Source: Ornithinimicrobium avium
GTDB taxonomy: Bacteria; Actinomycetota; Actinomycetes; Actinomycetales; Dermatophilaceae
DNA: 64,000 nucleotides
NCBI RefSeq assembly: GCF_003351765.1
Contig: NZ_CP031229.1
Location: 1,240,001-1,304,000, forward strand
Direction of reading: 5' to 3'
Shown: piece after piece, positions 35,661-43,652 of the stretch
Numbering within the stretch: position 1 is the first letter of the stretch
Layout: each line of letters opens with the position of its first letter
Position numbers and translations under genes: made by a program
Notes under the pieces: model-generated
The model's input: only the letters and a program-made list of their open reading frames with translations
What the model was told of the DNA's origin: nothing
Databases searched by the model: none

Positions 35661-36523
35661 CGTCGCTCACCGTCCTCGACCCCGGTCCCCTCACCACGGT
35701 GCAGGACTTCGGGCGGCCGGGGCAGGCCTCGCTGGGCGTGGGTCGCTCGGGCGCCTGCGACCGCGGCGCACACCGGCTCGCCAACGCCCTCGTGGGCAAC
35801 CACCCGACCCTGGCCACCCTCGAGGTGACCTTCGGCGGGCTCGTGGTGAGCCCCGACCACGAGGTGCTCGTGGTGACCTCCGGGGCCCGTTGCGAGATGG
35901 TCGTCGAGGGCCGGGACGGGACGCGCCCCGCCGCCCACCTCGCGCCGTTCGTCGTCGCCGCCGGGGAGCGCCTCCGGCTGGGCGCGCCCGTCGCGGGGCT
36001 GCGGACCTACGTCGCGGTGCGCGGCGGCCTGGACGTGGAGCCGGTGCTCGGGTCCCGGGCCACCGACCTGCTCTCCGGGCTCGGGCCGGCCGTGGTGGCG
36101 GCCGGTGACGTGCTGCCGGTCGGGACGACGCCCCGGCCCCTGCCCGGCGTCGACGTGGCGCCGGCCCCGGAGCCGACCAACGACCCGCTGCTCGTCCGCG
36201 TCACGCCCGGTCCCCGCCGCGACTGGTTCGGCGACGACGCGTGGGAGCTGCTCACCGGGCAGGGCTGGACGGTCGGCAGCGACTCCAACCGGGTCGGGGT
36301 GCGCCTCGGCGGGCATCCGCTCCCCCGGCTGCGCGACGGCGAGCTGGTCAGCGAGGGGATGCTGCGCGGCGCGCTGCAGGTGCCTCCTTCCGGCCTGCCG
36401 GTGCTCTTCCTCTCCGACCACCCGGTGACCGGCGGCTACCCGGTGGTCGCGTACGTCGGCGAGCCCGACGTGGACCGCTGCGCCCAGCTGCGCCCGGGGC
36501 AGCAGGTGCGCTTCCGGGCCTGA
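35657..36523 (+). CDS. pxpC: 5-oxoprolinase subunit C (KipA/allophanate hydrolase subunit 2 family)
   Basis: 288 aa. It opens with VLDPGPLTTVQDFGRPGQAS and GVGRSGACDRGAHRLANALV, and later has AVRGGLDVEPVLGSRATDLL, SDSNRVGVRLGG, SEGMLRGALQVPPSGLPVLF and DHPVTGGYPVVAYV, all standard for PxpC/KipA. It is the partner of PxpB, and the ATGA overlap with pxpB points to stoichiometric synthesis. No dedicated transporter for pyroglutamate is adjacent. Confidence 0.95.
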   Translation: MTSLTVLDPGPLTTVQDFGRPGQASLGVGRSGACDRGAHRLANALVGNHPTLATLEVTFGGLVVSPDHEVLVVTSGARCEMVVEGRDGTRPAAHLAPFVVAAGERLRLGAPVAGLRTYVAVRGGLDVEPVLGSRATDLLSGLGPAVVAAGDVLPVGTTPRPLPGVDVAPAPEPTNDPLLVRVTPGPRRDWFGDDAWELLTGQGWTVGSDSNRVGVRLGGHPLPRLRDGELVSEGMLRGALQVPPSGLPVLFLSDHPVTGGYPVVAYVGEPDVDRCAQLRPGQQVRFRA

Positions 36524-36627
36524 CGCCCGGGCGGAGGACCGGCCGGGCCTCGACGTCGGTCGGTGGTCGGGTGAAGACTTGTCCCGCACGGTCGCACCCG
36601 GCGGCCGCAGGACCCGAGGAGACCTCG

Positions 36628-37047
36628 ATGGCCACGCTCAACCCCTACCTCAGCTTCGACGGCGCCGCGCGCGAGGCGATGACCTTCTACCAGTCGGTCT
36701 TCGGCGGGGAGCTGACCATCAGCACCTTCGGCGAGTCCGGGTTCACCGAGGGCGTCCCGGACCTGGACCAGGTCATGCACGCGATGCTCGTCACCCCCGC
36801 CGGGTTCACGCTGATGGCCGCGGACACCCCGGACGGGGTGCCCCACAACCCCGGAGACAACATCAGCATCTCGCTCAGCGGTCCTGCCGAGGACGAGGAC
36901 GAGCTGCGCGGCTTCTTCGCACGGCTCAGCGAGGACGCCACGCCCGGCGTCCCGCTGGAGAAGGCGCCGTGGGGCGACCACTTCGGCATGCTGACCGACC
37001 GGTTCGGGATCGGCTGGATGGTGAACATCGCGGGCGAGCCGGCCTGA
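36628..37047 (+). CDS. VOC family protein, PhnB/glyoxalase-like
   Basis: 139 aa. A PhnB-type start, MATLNPYLSFDGAAREAMTF, followed by YQSVFGGELTIST and the closing WGDHFGMLTDRFGIGWMVNI. These proteins adopt the paired beta-alpha-beta fold of metal-dependent glyoxalases and dioxygenases; most PhnB-like members have no known substrate. GAGGAGACCTCG precedes ATG 36628 and fixes the start. It stands alone, 104 bases behind pxpC. Confidence 0.9.
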   Translation: MATLNPYLSFDGAAREAMTFYQSVFGGELTISTFGESGFTEGVPDLDQVMHAMLVTPAGFTLMAADTPDGVPHNPGDNISISLSGPAEDEDELRGFFARLSEDATPGVPLEKAPWGDHFGMLTDRFGIGWMVNIAGEPA

Positions 37048-37112
37048 GCACGTCTGCGTGCCGTCCGGTCCCCGCGCCTCCGGGGTCCCCGGCCCTGCGG
37101 TAGCGTCGAAGG

Positions 37113-37604
37113 ATGGGACGCAAGATCGCCCTCGTGGGTGCGCTGCTGGTCGCCTCCGGGATCGCCGTGCTCACCGCCTTCGTCGTGCCCCCGCTGACCG
37201 CCCCGGTGACGCCGATGAGCCGGGGCGCCACCTCTCTCCTCGGGTTCGTGCCCATGGTGGCCTCGCTGGTCCTGACGGCCGGCGCGGCGATGCTCGCGCT
37301 CGGCGTGCTGGTCGCCCTCACCGGCCGGCTGCCGGTGCTCGGACCGCACCGCTCGCTGCTGCTGTGCGGGATCGGTGCCTGGGTGCTGGCCGTGCTCGTG
37401 GAGACGGTGCTCGTCCCCGGCACGATGATCGGCGCGACGTCGACCGGGTCCATGAGGGCGGCCCTGGTCCTCTCACAGGTCTCCGTCGTCCTGCAGCTGG
37501 GCGCGGGGGTGCTGCTGGCCCTGTGGGGCGTCGGGCTGCTCGCGCCCGAGACCGGCCTGGGCCAGCTCGCCGACCGTCCGGTCGAGGACGAGCTGCGCGC
37601 CTGA
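37113..37604 (+). CDS. Small four-TM membrane protein, unknown function
   Basis: 163 aa. Four hydrophobic helices: about residues 5-25 (IALVGALLVASGIAVLTAFV), 43-68, 80-103 and 114-140. There is a short acidic C-terminal tail. No family recognised. GAAGG directly precedes ATG 37113. The rhomboid-like gene starts 22 bases behind its stop, so both are probably in one transcript. Confidence 0.75.
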   Translation: MGRKIALVGALLVASGIAVLTAFVVPPLTAPVTPMSRGATSLLGFVPMVASLVLTAGAAMLALGVLVALTGRLPVLGPHRSLLLCGIGAWVLAVLVETVLVPGTMIGATSTGSMRAALVLSQVSVVLQLGAGVLLALWGVGLLAPETGLGQLADRPVEDELRA

Positions 37605-37626
37605 GGGACCGGACCGGGAGACGGCC

Positions 37627-38292
37627 GTGAGCACGGCCGTCGCGGTCTCGTTCTGGGCGCTTGCCGTGGCGTGCGCCGCCACCGCCCTGCGGGCCGCGCA
37701 CCCGGACGGCCTGGAGGGCCCGCCGCGCCCCCGCCCGGCCACCGTCACGCTGTGGCTGCTCGTCGCGGTCCCCTCGGTCCTGCAGACGTGCGTCCCCGGG
37801 CTGCTCGCCGCCCTGGAGCGGGACTGGCGCCTGGTCGCCGGCGGTCAGGTGTGGCGGCTGGCCACCTCGGTCGTGGTGCAGGACGGCGGCGTGGCCGGGA
37901 CGGTGTTCAACCTCTTCGCGCTGGCCGTGGTGGCGGTGGCCGCGCAGGAGTACTGGTCGGCGTCCCGCACCTGGGCGACGTTCTGGCTCGGCGCGGTCGC
38001 GGCCAACCTCGTCGTCGGTCCCGTGCTGGAGCCGGTCGGGGCCGGCAGCTCGATGGCGACCTTCGCCCTCGGGGGCGCGCTCGTCACCAACGCCCTCCTG
38101 GGCCGGACGCGGAGCCACGCCGTGCCGGCCGCGCTGGTCGCCCTGGCGTGCGTGGCCGTGGTGGCCGCCGGCCGGGACTACCACGCCCTTCCCTGCCTGC
38201 TCGGCCTGGCCGTCGGGACCGTGCCTCCGCACGGCCCCCGAGGTCTCAGCCGGCGAGGAAGTCGTCCGCGCGGCTCTTCGGACGGCCGATGA
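37627..38292 (+). CDS. Rhomboid-like membrane protein
   Basis: 221 aa, about six TM helices. The order TM2 with GQVWRLATSVVVQDGGVAGT, then FNLFALAVVAVAAQEYW, then the G-x-S-like GAGSSMATFALGG, then a late histidine in GRDYHALPCLLGLA resembles a rhomboid protease with its Ser-His dyad. The usual GxSGA context is weak, so it may be catalytically dead. It starts at GTG 37627. Its last 47 bases overlap, tail to tail, the ArsC-like gene on the other strand. The end is basic and Gly/Ser/Arg-rich (RRGSRPRGSSDGR), unlike rhomboids, which suggests the stop may have moved. Confidence 0.65.
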   Translation: MSTAVAVSFWALAVACAATALRAAHPDGLEGPPRPRPATVTLWLLVAVPSVLQTCVPGLLAALERDWRLVAGGQVWRLATSVVVQDGGVAGTVFNLFALAVVAVAAQEYWSASRTWATFWLGAVAANLVVGPVLEPVGAGSSMATFALGGALVTNALLGRTRSHAVPAALVALACVAVVAAGRDYHALPCLLGLAVGTVPPHGPRGLSRRGSRPRGSSDGR

Positions 38293-38602
38293 TCGCCCGG
38301 TCGCCGCGGACGAGGACCGGCCTCTGCATGAGCCGCGGGTGCTCCGCGAGCAGGTCGGCCACCTGCTCCGGGGTCGTGTGGTCCGCGGCGGACAGGCCCA
38401 GCTCGGTGAAGAACGCGTCCTTGCGGACCAGGTCGGCGGCCGGGTCCTCCAGCTTGCCGAGGAGGTCGAGGAGCTGTTCTCGGTCCAGCGGCGTCCGCAG
38501 GTAGTGCACCACCTCCGCCTCGCCGCCCGTCCCCGCGAGGGCGTCGACCGCGTGCCGTGAGGTGGAGCAGCGCGGGTTGTGCAAGATCGTCAGGTCGTTC
38601 AT
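38246..38602 (-). CDS. ArsC-like arsenate reductase family protein
   Basis: 118 aa, thioredoxin-fold ArsC/Spx family. The N-terminal NPRCSTSRHAVDAL holds the single catalytic Cys, and the late RPVLVRGDRAIIGRP has the conserved Arg. This is the glutaredoxin- or mycothiol-coupled ArsC class (ArsC of plasmid R773 type), which reduces arsenate, or in related YffB proteins has an unknown thiol role. No other ars genes are nearby. ATG 38602. Its 3' end overlaps the rhomboid-like gene by 47 bases. It is divergent from the DUF202 pair with 52 bases between. Confidence 0.88.
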   Translation of the reverse strand: MNDLTILHNPRCSTSRHAVDALAGTGGEAEVVHYLRTPLDREQLLDLLGKLEDPAADLVRKDAFFTELGLSAADHTTPEQVADLLAEHPRLMQRPVLVRGDRAIIGRPKSRADDFLAG

Positions 38603-38654
38603 GGCGCGGACCCTACCCGGCGGCGGAGCGGCCGACCGCCCCTACCATCGGCGT

Positions 38655-39026
38655 GTGACCTCCAAGCGCTGGCCGACCGCCGTCTACGGCACCGGGCGCG
38701 AGCCCGACCCGCGCTTCTCGCTGGCCAACGAACGCACGTTCCTGGCCTGGATCCGCACCAGCCTCGCGCTGCTGGCGGTCGCGGTCGCCGTGGACGCCCT
38801 TTCCCTGGGGATCGGGCCGCGCGCGCAGGCGCTGCTCGCGGCGGTGCTGGCGCTCACCGGGCTGGCGGCCGCGGGACACGCGTGGCGCGGCTGGGCCCGC
38901 ACCGAGACCGCCATGCGCGAGGACCGGCCGCTGCCGGGCAACGCGGCCGGCGTGGTCGTGGTGGCCGGGGTGGCGCTGGCCGGCCTGGTCCTCGTCGGGG
39001 CGAGCCTCCTCCGCGGCCTGTCGTGA
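38655..39026 (+). CDS. DUF202/YidH family membrane protein
   Basis: 123 aa. The signature PDPRFSLANERTFLAWIRTS is followed by three TM helices (SLALLAVAVAVDALSLGIG, ALLAAVLALTGLAAAGHAW, AAGVVVVAGVALAGLVLVGA). DUF202 proteins are small inner-membrane proteins of unknown function. It starts at GTG 38655. Its stop overlaps the next DUF202 gene (GTGA), forming a typical two-gene YidH/YidG-like pair. Confidence 0.9.
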   Translation: MTSKRWPTAVYGTGREPDPRFSLANERTFLAWIRTSLALLAVAVAVDALSLGIGPRAQALLAAVLALTGLAAAGHAWRGWARTETAMREDRPLPGNAAGVVVVAGVALAGLVLVGASLLRGLS

Positions 39027-39373
39027 GCCCAGATGTCCCGGCGCGCGACCCCGGGCTGCAGCAGGAACGCACCGCCCTGGCCTGGCGCCGCACCGGCCTG
39101 GCCCTGTCGGTCGGCGCGCTCCTGCTCACCCGGCTGACCCTGGACACGCTGGGCACGGCGGTCGTCGTGCCGGCCGCGGTGGCCTTCGTGCTCGCCGCCT
39201 GGGTGGTCAGCGTCACCCTGCGGGGCCGGCGCTACGCCTCGGCGCACCCCGACGAGCCGAGCTTCGACCGCATCCTGCGCGACGGTCGTGTCCCCGCCGC
39301 GGTGACGCTCGTCGCCGCCGCCCTCGCGGTCGGCGAGCTGCTCAACGCGCTCGTGCAGCTCGTGCGGGCGTGA
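39023..39373 (+). CDS. DUF202 family membrane protein, second of a pair
   Basis: 116 aa. It has the motif LQQERTALAWRRTGLALSVG, three TM helices and a cytoplasmic loop (RGRRYASAHPDEPSFDRILR). It is coupled by a GTGA overlap to the DUF202 gene before it, and the two probably assemble together. Function unknown. Confidence 0.9.
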   Translation: MSPDVPARDPGLQQERTALAWRRTGLALSVGALLLTRLTLDTLGTAVVVPAAVAFVLAAWVVSVTLRGRRYASAHPDEPSFDRILRDGRVPAAVTLVAAALAVGELLNALVQLVRA

Positions 39374-39496
39374 CGCATCACTCGCCGGCCCCGCAGTCAC
39401 CTCGGCAGCGTCGTGGCCGGCTCCTGGAACGCAGGCCGCGCCAAGGATCGATGTCACGACGAGCGGCGCCGCCCGCAGCTCCCCGCCGGTGGCCCC

Positions 39497-39567
39497 GTCC
39501 CGTGGAAGAGCGTCCCGTGGGAAAGCTGCGCCCCGCAGCAGTCTCGCGGGACGCTCTTCCACGGGAC
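39497..39567. repeat. Compound long hairpin between convergent genes
   Basis: A perfect 21-bp stem (39497-39517 with 39547-39567) surrounds a loop that itself folds into GCTGCG/CGCAGC. GTCCCGTGG occurs twice in the left half (39497 and 39512) and its complement once in the right half. It lies in the 249-base gap between the DUF202 pair and DUF1905, where both genes end. Termination in both directions is likely; nothing else is seen in the gap. Confidence 0.7.
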
Positions 39568-39622
39568 CTCGGCACCTGGGACTGACAGCGGTCCCGCCGG
39601 TGAGCTGTCACCGCCGGGTCCG

Positions 39623-39913
39623 TCATCCCCTGATGCTCAGCCCCACCGTGACCACGTCGCCCAGCTCGATCTTCTCGGCGGCACGCACCGAGTCCTTGAC
39701 CGGCAGCCAGAAGGAGCCCTTGCGCGGCCACAGCGACGTGGCGAACTCCGTCCCGCCGATCCTGCCGGTGACCGGGATCATGCCCCAGCCGTAGGTGACG
39801 TCCCGCATGATCTCCTGCAGCCACTCCGACTCCGCCGGCGGCGTGACAAGGAAGTGGAAGGGCGCCGGGCCGCGCCACTCGACGACCTCGCCGGTGAACT
39901 CCAGGTCAGCCAC
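39623..39913 (-). CDS. DUF1905 domain-containing protein
   Basis: 96 aa, a single DUF1905 beta-barrel-like domain: DLEFTGEVVEWRGPAPFHFL, YGWGMIPVTGRIGGTEFATS and SFWLPVKDSVRAAEKIELGD. These small proteins are common in actinobacteria and often form part of YdeI-like proteins; function unknown. The start is GTG 39913, with GAGGAG about 7 bases upstream. A 22-codon frame (39974-39906) overlaps this start but has no ribosome binding site. The gene is divergent from the TelA-PknG operon across 247 bases. Confidence 0.88.
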   Translation of the reverse strand: MADLEFTGEVVEWRGPAPFHFLVTPPAESEWLQEIMRDVTYGWGMIPVTGRIGGTEFATSLWPRKGSFWLPVKDSVRAAEKIELGDVVTVGLSIRG

Positions 39914-40160
39914 CGAGCCGCTCCTCGAGCACGTCGAGGTGGCGCTCGGCGAAGGGGCGGTGCTCCTCGCTCATGGAGGAGACGCTAGCGCCGCCGGCGG
40001 ACAGCTGCTGCCCGCCGGCGGCGTCTCGGGGGTCCAGCCCTTTCGGTGGGGCAGCCCCCGTGTGCGAGGCTGGAACCCACGGCAGAATGGGGCCGTCCGA
40101 CCCGTGACCGGGTACGCCTGGGGGGACCCCGGCCGCCGCCGAACACAGAGGAGTGCCACG

Positions 40161-41396
40161 ATGACCGACCAGCAGCTCGCCGCGCCGCAGCCCCTGCCCG
40201 AGCCGGGGCCGCTCACCCTCACCGCACCCGCCCCCTCGGAGCCGGTGGCCGACACCGCCGCGCCGAAGATGGCGCCGCAGGTCGACCCGCAGGCGATCCC
40301 CGCGCTGGACAAGAAGGTCGAGGACTTCCTCCAGGGCCTGACCCGGAGCGAGACCCGCTCCCCCGAGTTCGCCAAGCGCGCGGCCGACGTGCGCACGATG
40401 GGCGACGCGGAGATCCGCAGCGCCGCCGAGACCTCCAACCGGCTGCTCAAGTCGCCGGTCCGCGCGCTGCAGGAGGGCGGGGTCTCCAAGGAGTCCAAGG
40501 TCGGACGCACCCTGATGGAGCTGCGCCGCACGGTCGAGGACCTCGACCCGGCCGAGGCCAGGGGCACCAAGAAGATCCTCGGGATGATCCCGTTCGGGGA
40601 CCGGCTGCGCGACTACTTCCGCAAGTACGAGTCGGCCGAGAGCCACCTCGACGGCATCCTGCACGCGCTGCGCAGCGGCCAGGACGAGCTGAGCAAGGAC
40701 AACGCCGCGCTCAACATGGAGAAGCAGCAGCTCTGGGACTCCATGGGCCGGCTCAACCAGTACGTCTACATCGCCGAGCAGCTGGACGCCAAGGTCTCCG
40801 CGCACGTCGCCGAGCTGGAGACGAGCGACCCGGACAAGGCCAAGGCGATGCGCGAGGACGTCCTGTTCTACGTGCGCCAGAAGCACCAGGACCTGCTCAC
40901 CCAGCTCGCGGTGTCGATCCAGAACTACCTGGCCATCGACATCATCATGAAGAACAACATCGAGCTCATCAAGGGTGTCGACCGCGCCTCGACCACGACG
41001 ATCAGCGCCCTGCGCACCGCGGTCCTGGTCGCGCAGGCGCTCAACAACCAGAAGCTGGTCCTGGACCAGATCACCGCGCTCAACGTCACCACCTCCGACA
41101 TGATCCAGCGCACCTCGGAGATGCTGCGCGACAACTCGGTGGCGATCCAGGAGCAGGCGGCCTCCTCGACGCTGGGCCTGGACCAGCTCCAGGCGGCCTT
41201 CGCCAACATCTACGAGACGATGGACGCCATCGACGCCTTCCGCGGCCAGGCCCTGGACTCGATGGCGCAGACCATCGGCGTGCTCGAGGGCGAGGTGCAG
41301 AAGTCCCGCAGCTACCTGGACCGCGCGAAGAAGACCGACAGCCGTCTGGTGGGCGGCGAGCTGGACCTGGGCGACGTCGCGCCGACGAAGCACTGA
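40161..41396 (+). CDS. telA: TelA/toxic anion resistance family protein, first gene of the PknG operon
   Basis: 411 aa, nearly all helical. It has the TelA core: MIPFGDRLRDYFRKYESAES, HLDGILHALRSGQDELSKDN, LNQYVYIAEQLDAKV, VSIQNYLAIDIIMKNN and the long C-terminal coiled coil (RTAVLVAQALNNQKLVLDQI). A Pro/Ala-rich N-terminus precedes it. TelA/KlaA proteins are linked to tellurite resistance and stress, and occur with XpaC and vWA/PP2C/kinase genes; the biochemical role is unknown. GAGGAG stands well before ATG 40161. The next gene follows after 4 bases. The 247-base gap upstream must hold the operon promoter, though no clear boxes are visible. Confidence 0.92.
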   Translation: MTDQQLAAPQPLPEPGPLTLTAPAPSEPVADTAAPKMAPQVDPQAIPALDKKVEDFLQGLTRSETRSPEFAKRAADVRTMGDAEIRSAAETSNRLLKSPVRALQEGGVSKESKVGRTLMELRRTVEDLDPAEARGTKKILGMIPFGDRLRDYFRKYESAESHLDGILHALRSGQDELSKDNAALNMEKQQLWDSMGRLNQYVYIAEQLDAKVSAHVAELETSDPDKAKAMREDVLFYVRQKHQDLLTQLAVSIQNYLAIDIIMKNNIELIKGVDRASTTTISALRTAVLVAQALNNQKLVLDQITALNVTTSDMIQRTSEMLRDNSVAIQEQAASSTLGLDQLQAAFANIYETMDAIDAFRGQALDSMAQTIGVLEGEVQKSRSYLDRAKKTDSRLVGGELDLGDVAPTKH

Positions 41397-41400
41397 GCGC

Positions 41401-42012
41401 ATGGGCTTCTCCGACCTGCTCGACCGGATGCTCGGGCGTGCCCCCGCGCAGCCGGAGGAGCGTCTGGTGCTGCCCCCGCCACCCACCGCCGAGGACGTGT
41501 ATGCCGCGCTCGAGGGCACCGAGTCCCTGCTCGTCTCCAGCGCGCTGCCCTCGGTCGTGGTCGCCCGGGCCGAGCGGATCGTGGCCACCTGCCGCGACAC
41601 CGTCCCCCGCCTGAAGCGGGTCAGCGGCAGCGACCTGGGCTACACGGTCGTGGCGACCGCCACCGACTACCTGCCCGAGGCCCTCGGCGCCTACCAGCGC
41701 CTTCCCCGCCGCTACGCCGACACCCGTCCCGTCGACGGCGCCAAGACCTCGCTCATGGTGCTCGTCGACCAGCTCGACCTGCTCGGGATGACGATGGACC
41801 GGGTCTTCGACGCGGTCTACCGCGACGACGCGCGCGAGCTGGTCGCCCAGGGCAGGTTCATCGCCGAGAAGTTCGGCGGCGCGGGCCGCGGCGGCAGCCT
41901 GCGCATCGACGCCGACGACGACGCCCCGCTGCCCGACCTGCCCGAGGACCCGACCGGCCCGACCGGTCAGGCCGACCCGCACCGACTCGCCCCGCCGGGA
42001 GGGACCGCGTGA
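41401..42012 (+). CDS. Helical protein B of the PknG operon (XpaC-like position), paralogue of 57952-58554
   Basis: 203 aa, helical, soluble. The Pro-rich N-terminus (LVLPPPPTAEDVYAALEGTE) is followed by RAERIVATCRDTVPRLKR, LPEALGAYQRLPRRY and LVDQLDLLGMTMDRVFDAVY. The same three blocks appear in the protein at 57952. Position next to TelA and helical character recall XpaC, the usual TelA neighbour, but no XpaC motif is clear. The stop overlaps the next start (GTGA). Likely a structural or adaptor part of a complex with TelA (inference). Confidence 0.8.
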   Translation: MGFSDLLDRMLGRAPAQPEERLVLPPPPTAEDVYAALEGTESLLVSSALPSVVVARAERIVATCRDTVPRLKRVSGSDLGYTVVATATDYLPEALGAYQRLPRRYADTRPVDGAKTSLMVLVDQLDLLGMTMDRVFDAVYRDDARELVAQGRFIAEKFGGAGRGGSLRIDADDDAPLPDLPEDPTGPTGQADPHRLAPPGGTA

Positions 42013-43652
42013 CCAGCCAGCTCCACGACGCCGTCGAGGTGCTCGCCCGCGTGGGCCGGGAGGCCGGCCTGGACGAGGGTGCCGTCCGCTCGGAGGGTAT
42101 GGCGCTCGCCGCCGCCGTCCTCGAGCGCGGCACCGACGTCATGCCGGTCGCGCAGGCCTGGGGGCGCACCTTCAACCTGCCGGCGAGCGACTTCTTCGGG
42201 ATGGCGCCCCGCGGGCGTCGTTACGGCTCGATCCCCACCACCCTGCTCGGCACGCTCGTGGCCGAGTCCAGCCCGCGCGCGGCCGGCTACGCGCAGGCGC
42301 TGGCCGACGTCGCCACCTCGGCGTGCACGCTCACCGGCGCCGACGCGGGCACGGTCGGCCGCGCCACCGTCACCGCCCGCACCCAGCTCGCCGCGGCCGG
42401 GGCGGCCGGGCACCCCGGACCGGCGCTGCCTCCTGGCGCGGCGGCGCCCTCCGTGCCGCAGGACGACCACCAGCTGCGCGCCTGGTCCTCCGAGCTGCTG
42501 CACCGCGCCCAGGAGCAGTCCGAGCGGGTGCGCCAGATGCTCGGCGAGATGGGCCGCCTGGGACAGGCCGGCGGCCCGGGCGGGCACCTGCCGCCCTACC
42601 CGCCGTCGACGTTCGAGGACCCCACGGCGGGCACCGTCCCCCCCGCGCCGGTCCCGGGGCCCGGCGGCACGCCATACCCCGGGGCGCCCACGGCGACCCA
42701 GGACGGCCCCGAGCAGGCCGCCGCCCCCGAGCCCGAGGAGCCGGCCGAGCCGGAGCGCCCGGTCGAGGAGCTGCTCGCCGAGCTCGACGCCCTCATCGGG
42801 CTGGAGCGGGTCAAGGCCGAGATCCACCGGCAGGTCGCCGTGCTCAGGATGGACGCGCGGCGCCAGGAGGCGGGTCTGAAGGTCGCCACGCTGACCCGGC
42901 ACCTGGTCTTCGTCGGCAACCCGGGCACCGGCAAGACGACCGTGGCGCGGCTGGTCGGCGGGATCTACCGGGCGCTGGGGCTGCTGAGCAAGGGACAGCT
43001 GGTCGAGGTGGACCGCTCCGAGCTGGTCGCCGGCTACCTGGGGCAGACGGCCGCCAAGACCGCCGAGGTCGTGGGGTCGGCGCTCGGCGGCGTGCTGTTC
43101 ATCGACGAGGCCTACAGCCTGGGCGGCGACCAGTACGGCAAGGAGGCCGTCGACACCCTCGTCAAGGAGATGGAGGACCACCGCGAGGAGCTGGTGGTCA
43201 TCGTGGCCGGCTACCCCGAGCCGATGGCCGAGTTCGTCGCGATGAACCCCGGGCTGGAGAGCCGCTTCCGCACCATCATCGAGTTCGACGACTACACCGA
43301 CGACGAGCTGGTCGCGATCCAGCAGGTGCTCGCCGAGAAGATGGACTACGACGTCTCGCAGGAGGCCTGCGGGCGGTTCCGGGAGATCCTGGCCGCGACG
43401 CCTCGTGGCCCGAGCTTCGGCAACGGCCGCTTCTCCCGCAACATGCTCGAGGCCGCGATCGGCCGGCACGCGTGGCGGCTGCGCGACGTCGAGGACGTCG
43501 GCGTGCAGGAGCTGCGCACCCTGGAGCGGCAGGACTTCGAGGACCGCGACGGGGCGGACCTGTCGGTGGAGCAGGAGCAGCTGCGGCCGTCGGGCACGGA
43601 AGCGGACACGGCTCCGGACGGGCAGCCGACGACCGACGAGGAGCCGCGGTGA
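42009..43652 (+). CDS. CbxX/CfxQ-type AAA+ ATPase
   Basis: 547 aa. A helical N-terminal domain (about residues 1-150) and a Pro-rich linker are followed by a CbxX AAA+ module. It has LDALIGLERVKAEIHRQVAV, Walker A VGNPGTGKTTVARL (near residue 303), Walker B GVLFIDEAYSL (near 362), VIVAGYPEPM (sensor 1) and the arginine-finger region GLESRF. This AAA type includes rubisco activase CbbX and the ESX ATPase EccA, which remodel protein complexes. Here it may remodel the TelA/kinase assembly (inference). It is linked on both sides by GTGA overlaps. Confidence 0.92.
   Translation: MTSQLHDAVEVLARVGREAGLDEGAVRSEGMALAAAVLERGTDVMPVAQAWGRTFNLPASDFFGMAPRGRRYGSIPTTLLGTLVAESSPRAAGYAQALADVATSACTLTGADAGTVGRATVTARTQLAAAGAAGHPGPALPPGAAAPSVPQDDHQLRAWSSELLHRAQEQSERVRQMLGEMGRLGQAGGPGGHLPPYPPSTFEDPTAGTVPPAPVPGPGGTPYPGAPTATQDGPEQAAAPEPEEPAEPERPVEELLAELDALIGLERVKAEIHRQVAVLRMDARRQEAGLKVATLTRHLVFVGNPGTGKTTVARLVGGIYRALGLLSKGQLVEVDRSELVAGYLGQTAAKTAEVVGSALGGVLFIDEAYSLGGDQYGKEAVDTLVKEMEDHREELVVIVAGYPEPMAEFVAMNPGLESRFRTIIEFDDYTDDELVAIQQVLAEKMDYDVSQEACGRFREILAATPRGPSFGNGRFSRNMLEAAIGRHAWRLRDVEDVGVQELRTLERQDFEDRDGADLSVEQEQLRPSGTEADTAPDGQPTTDEEPR

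Noticed and set aside
39906..41600. 564-residue minus-strand frame opposite telA, and a 22-codon frame at 39906-39974 overlapping the DUF1905 start
   Set aside because: The large frame is antisense to TelA. The short one has no ribosome binding site and no homology that I recognise; its GAGGAG serves DUF1905.
41401..42012. Calling protein B a true XpaC homologue
   Set aside because: Position beside TelA fits, but the sequence shows no XpaC signature; kept as an unknown helical protein.
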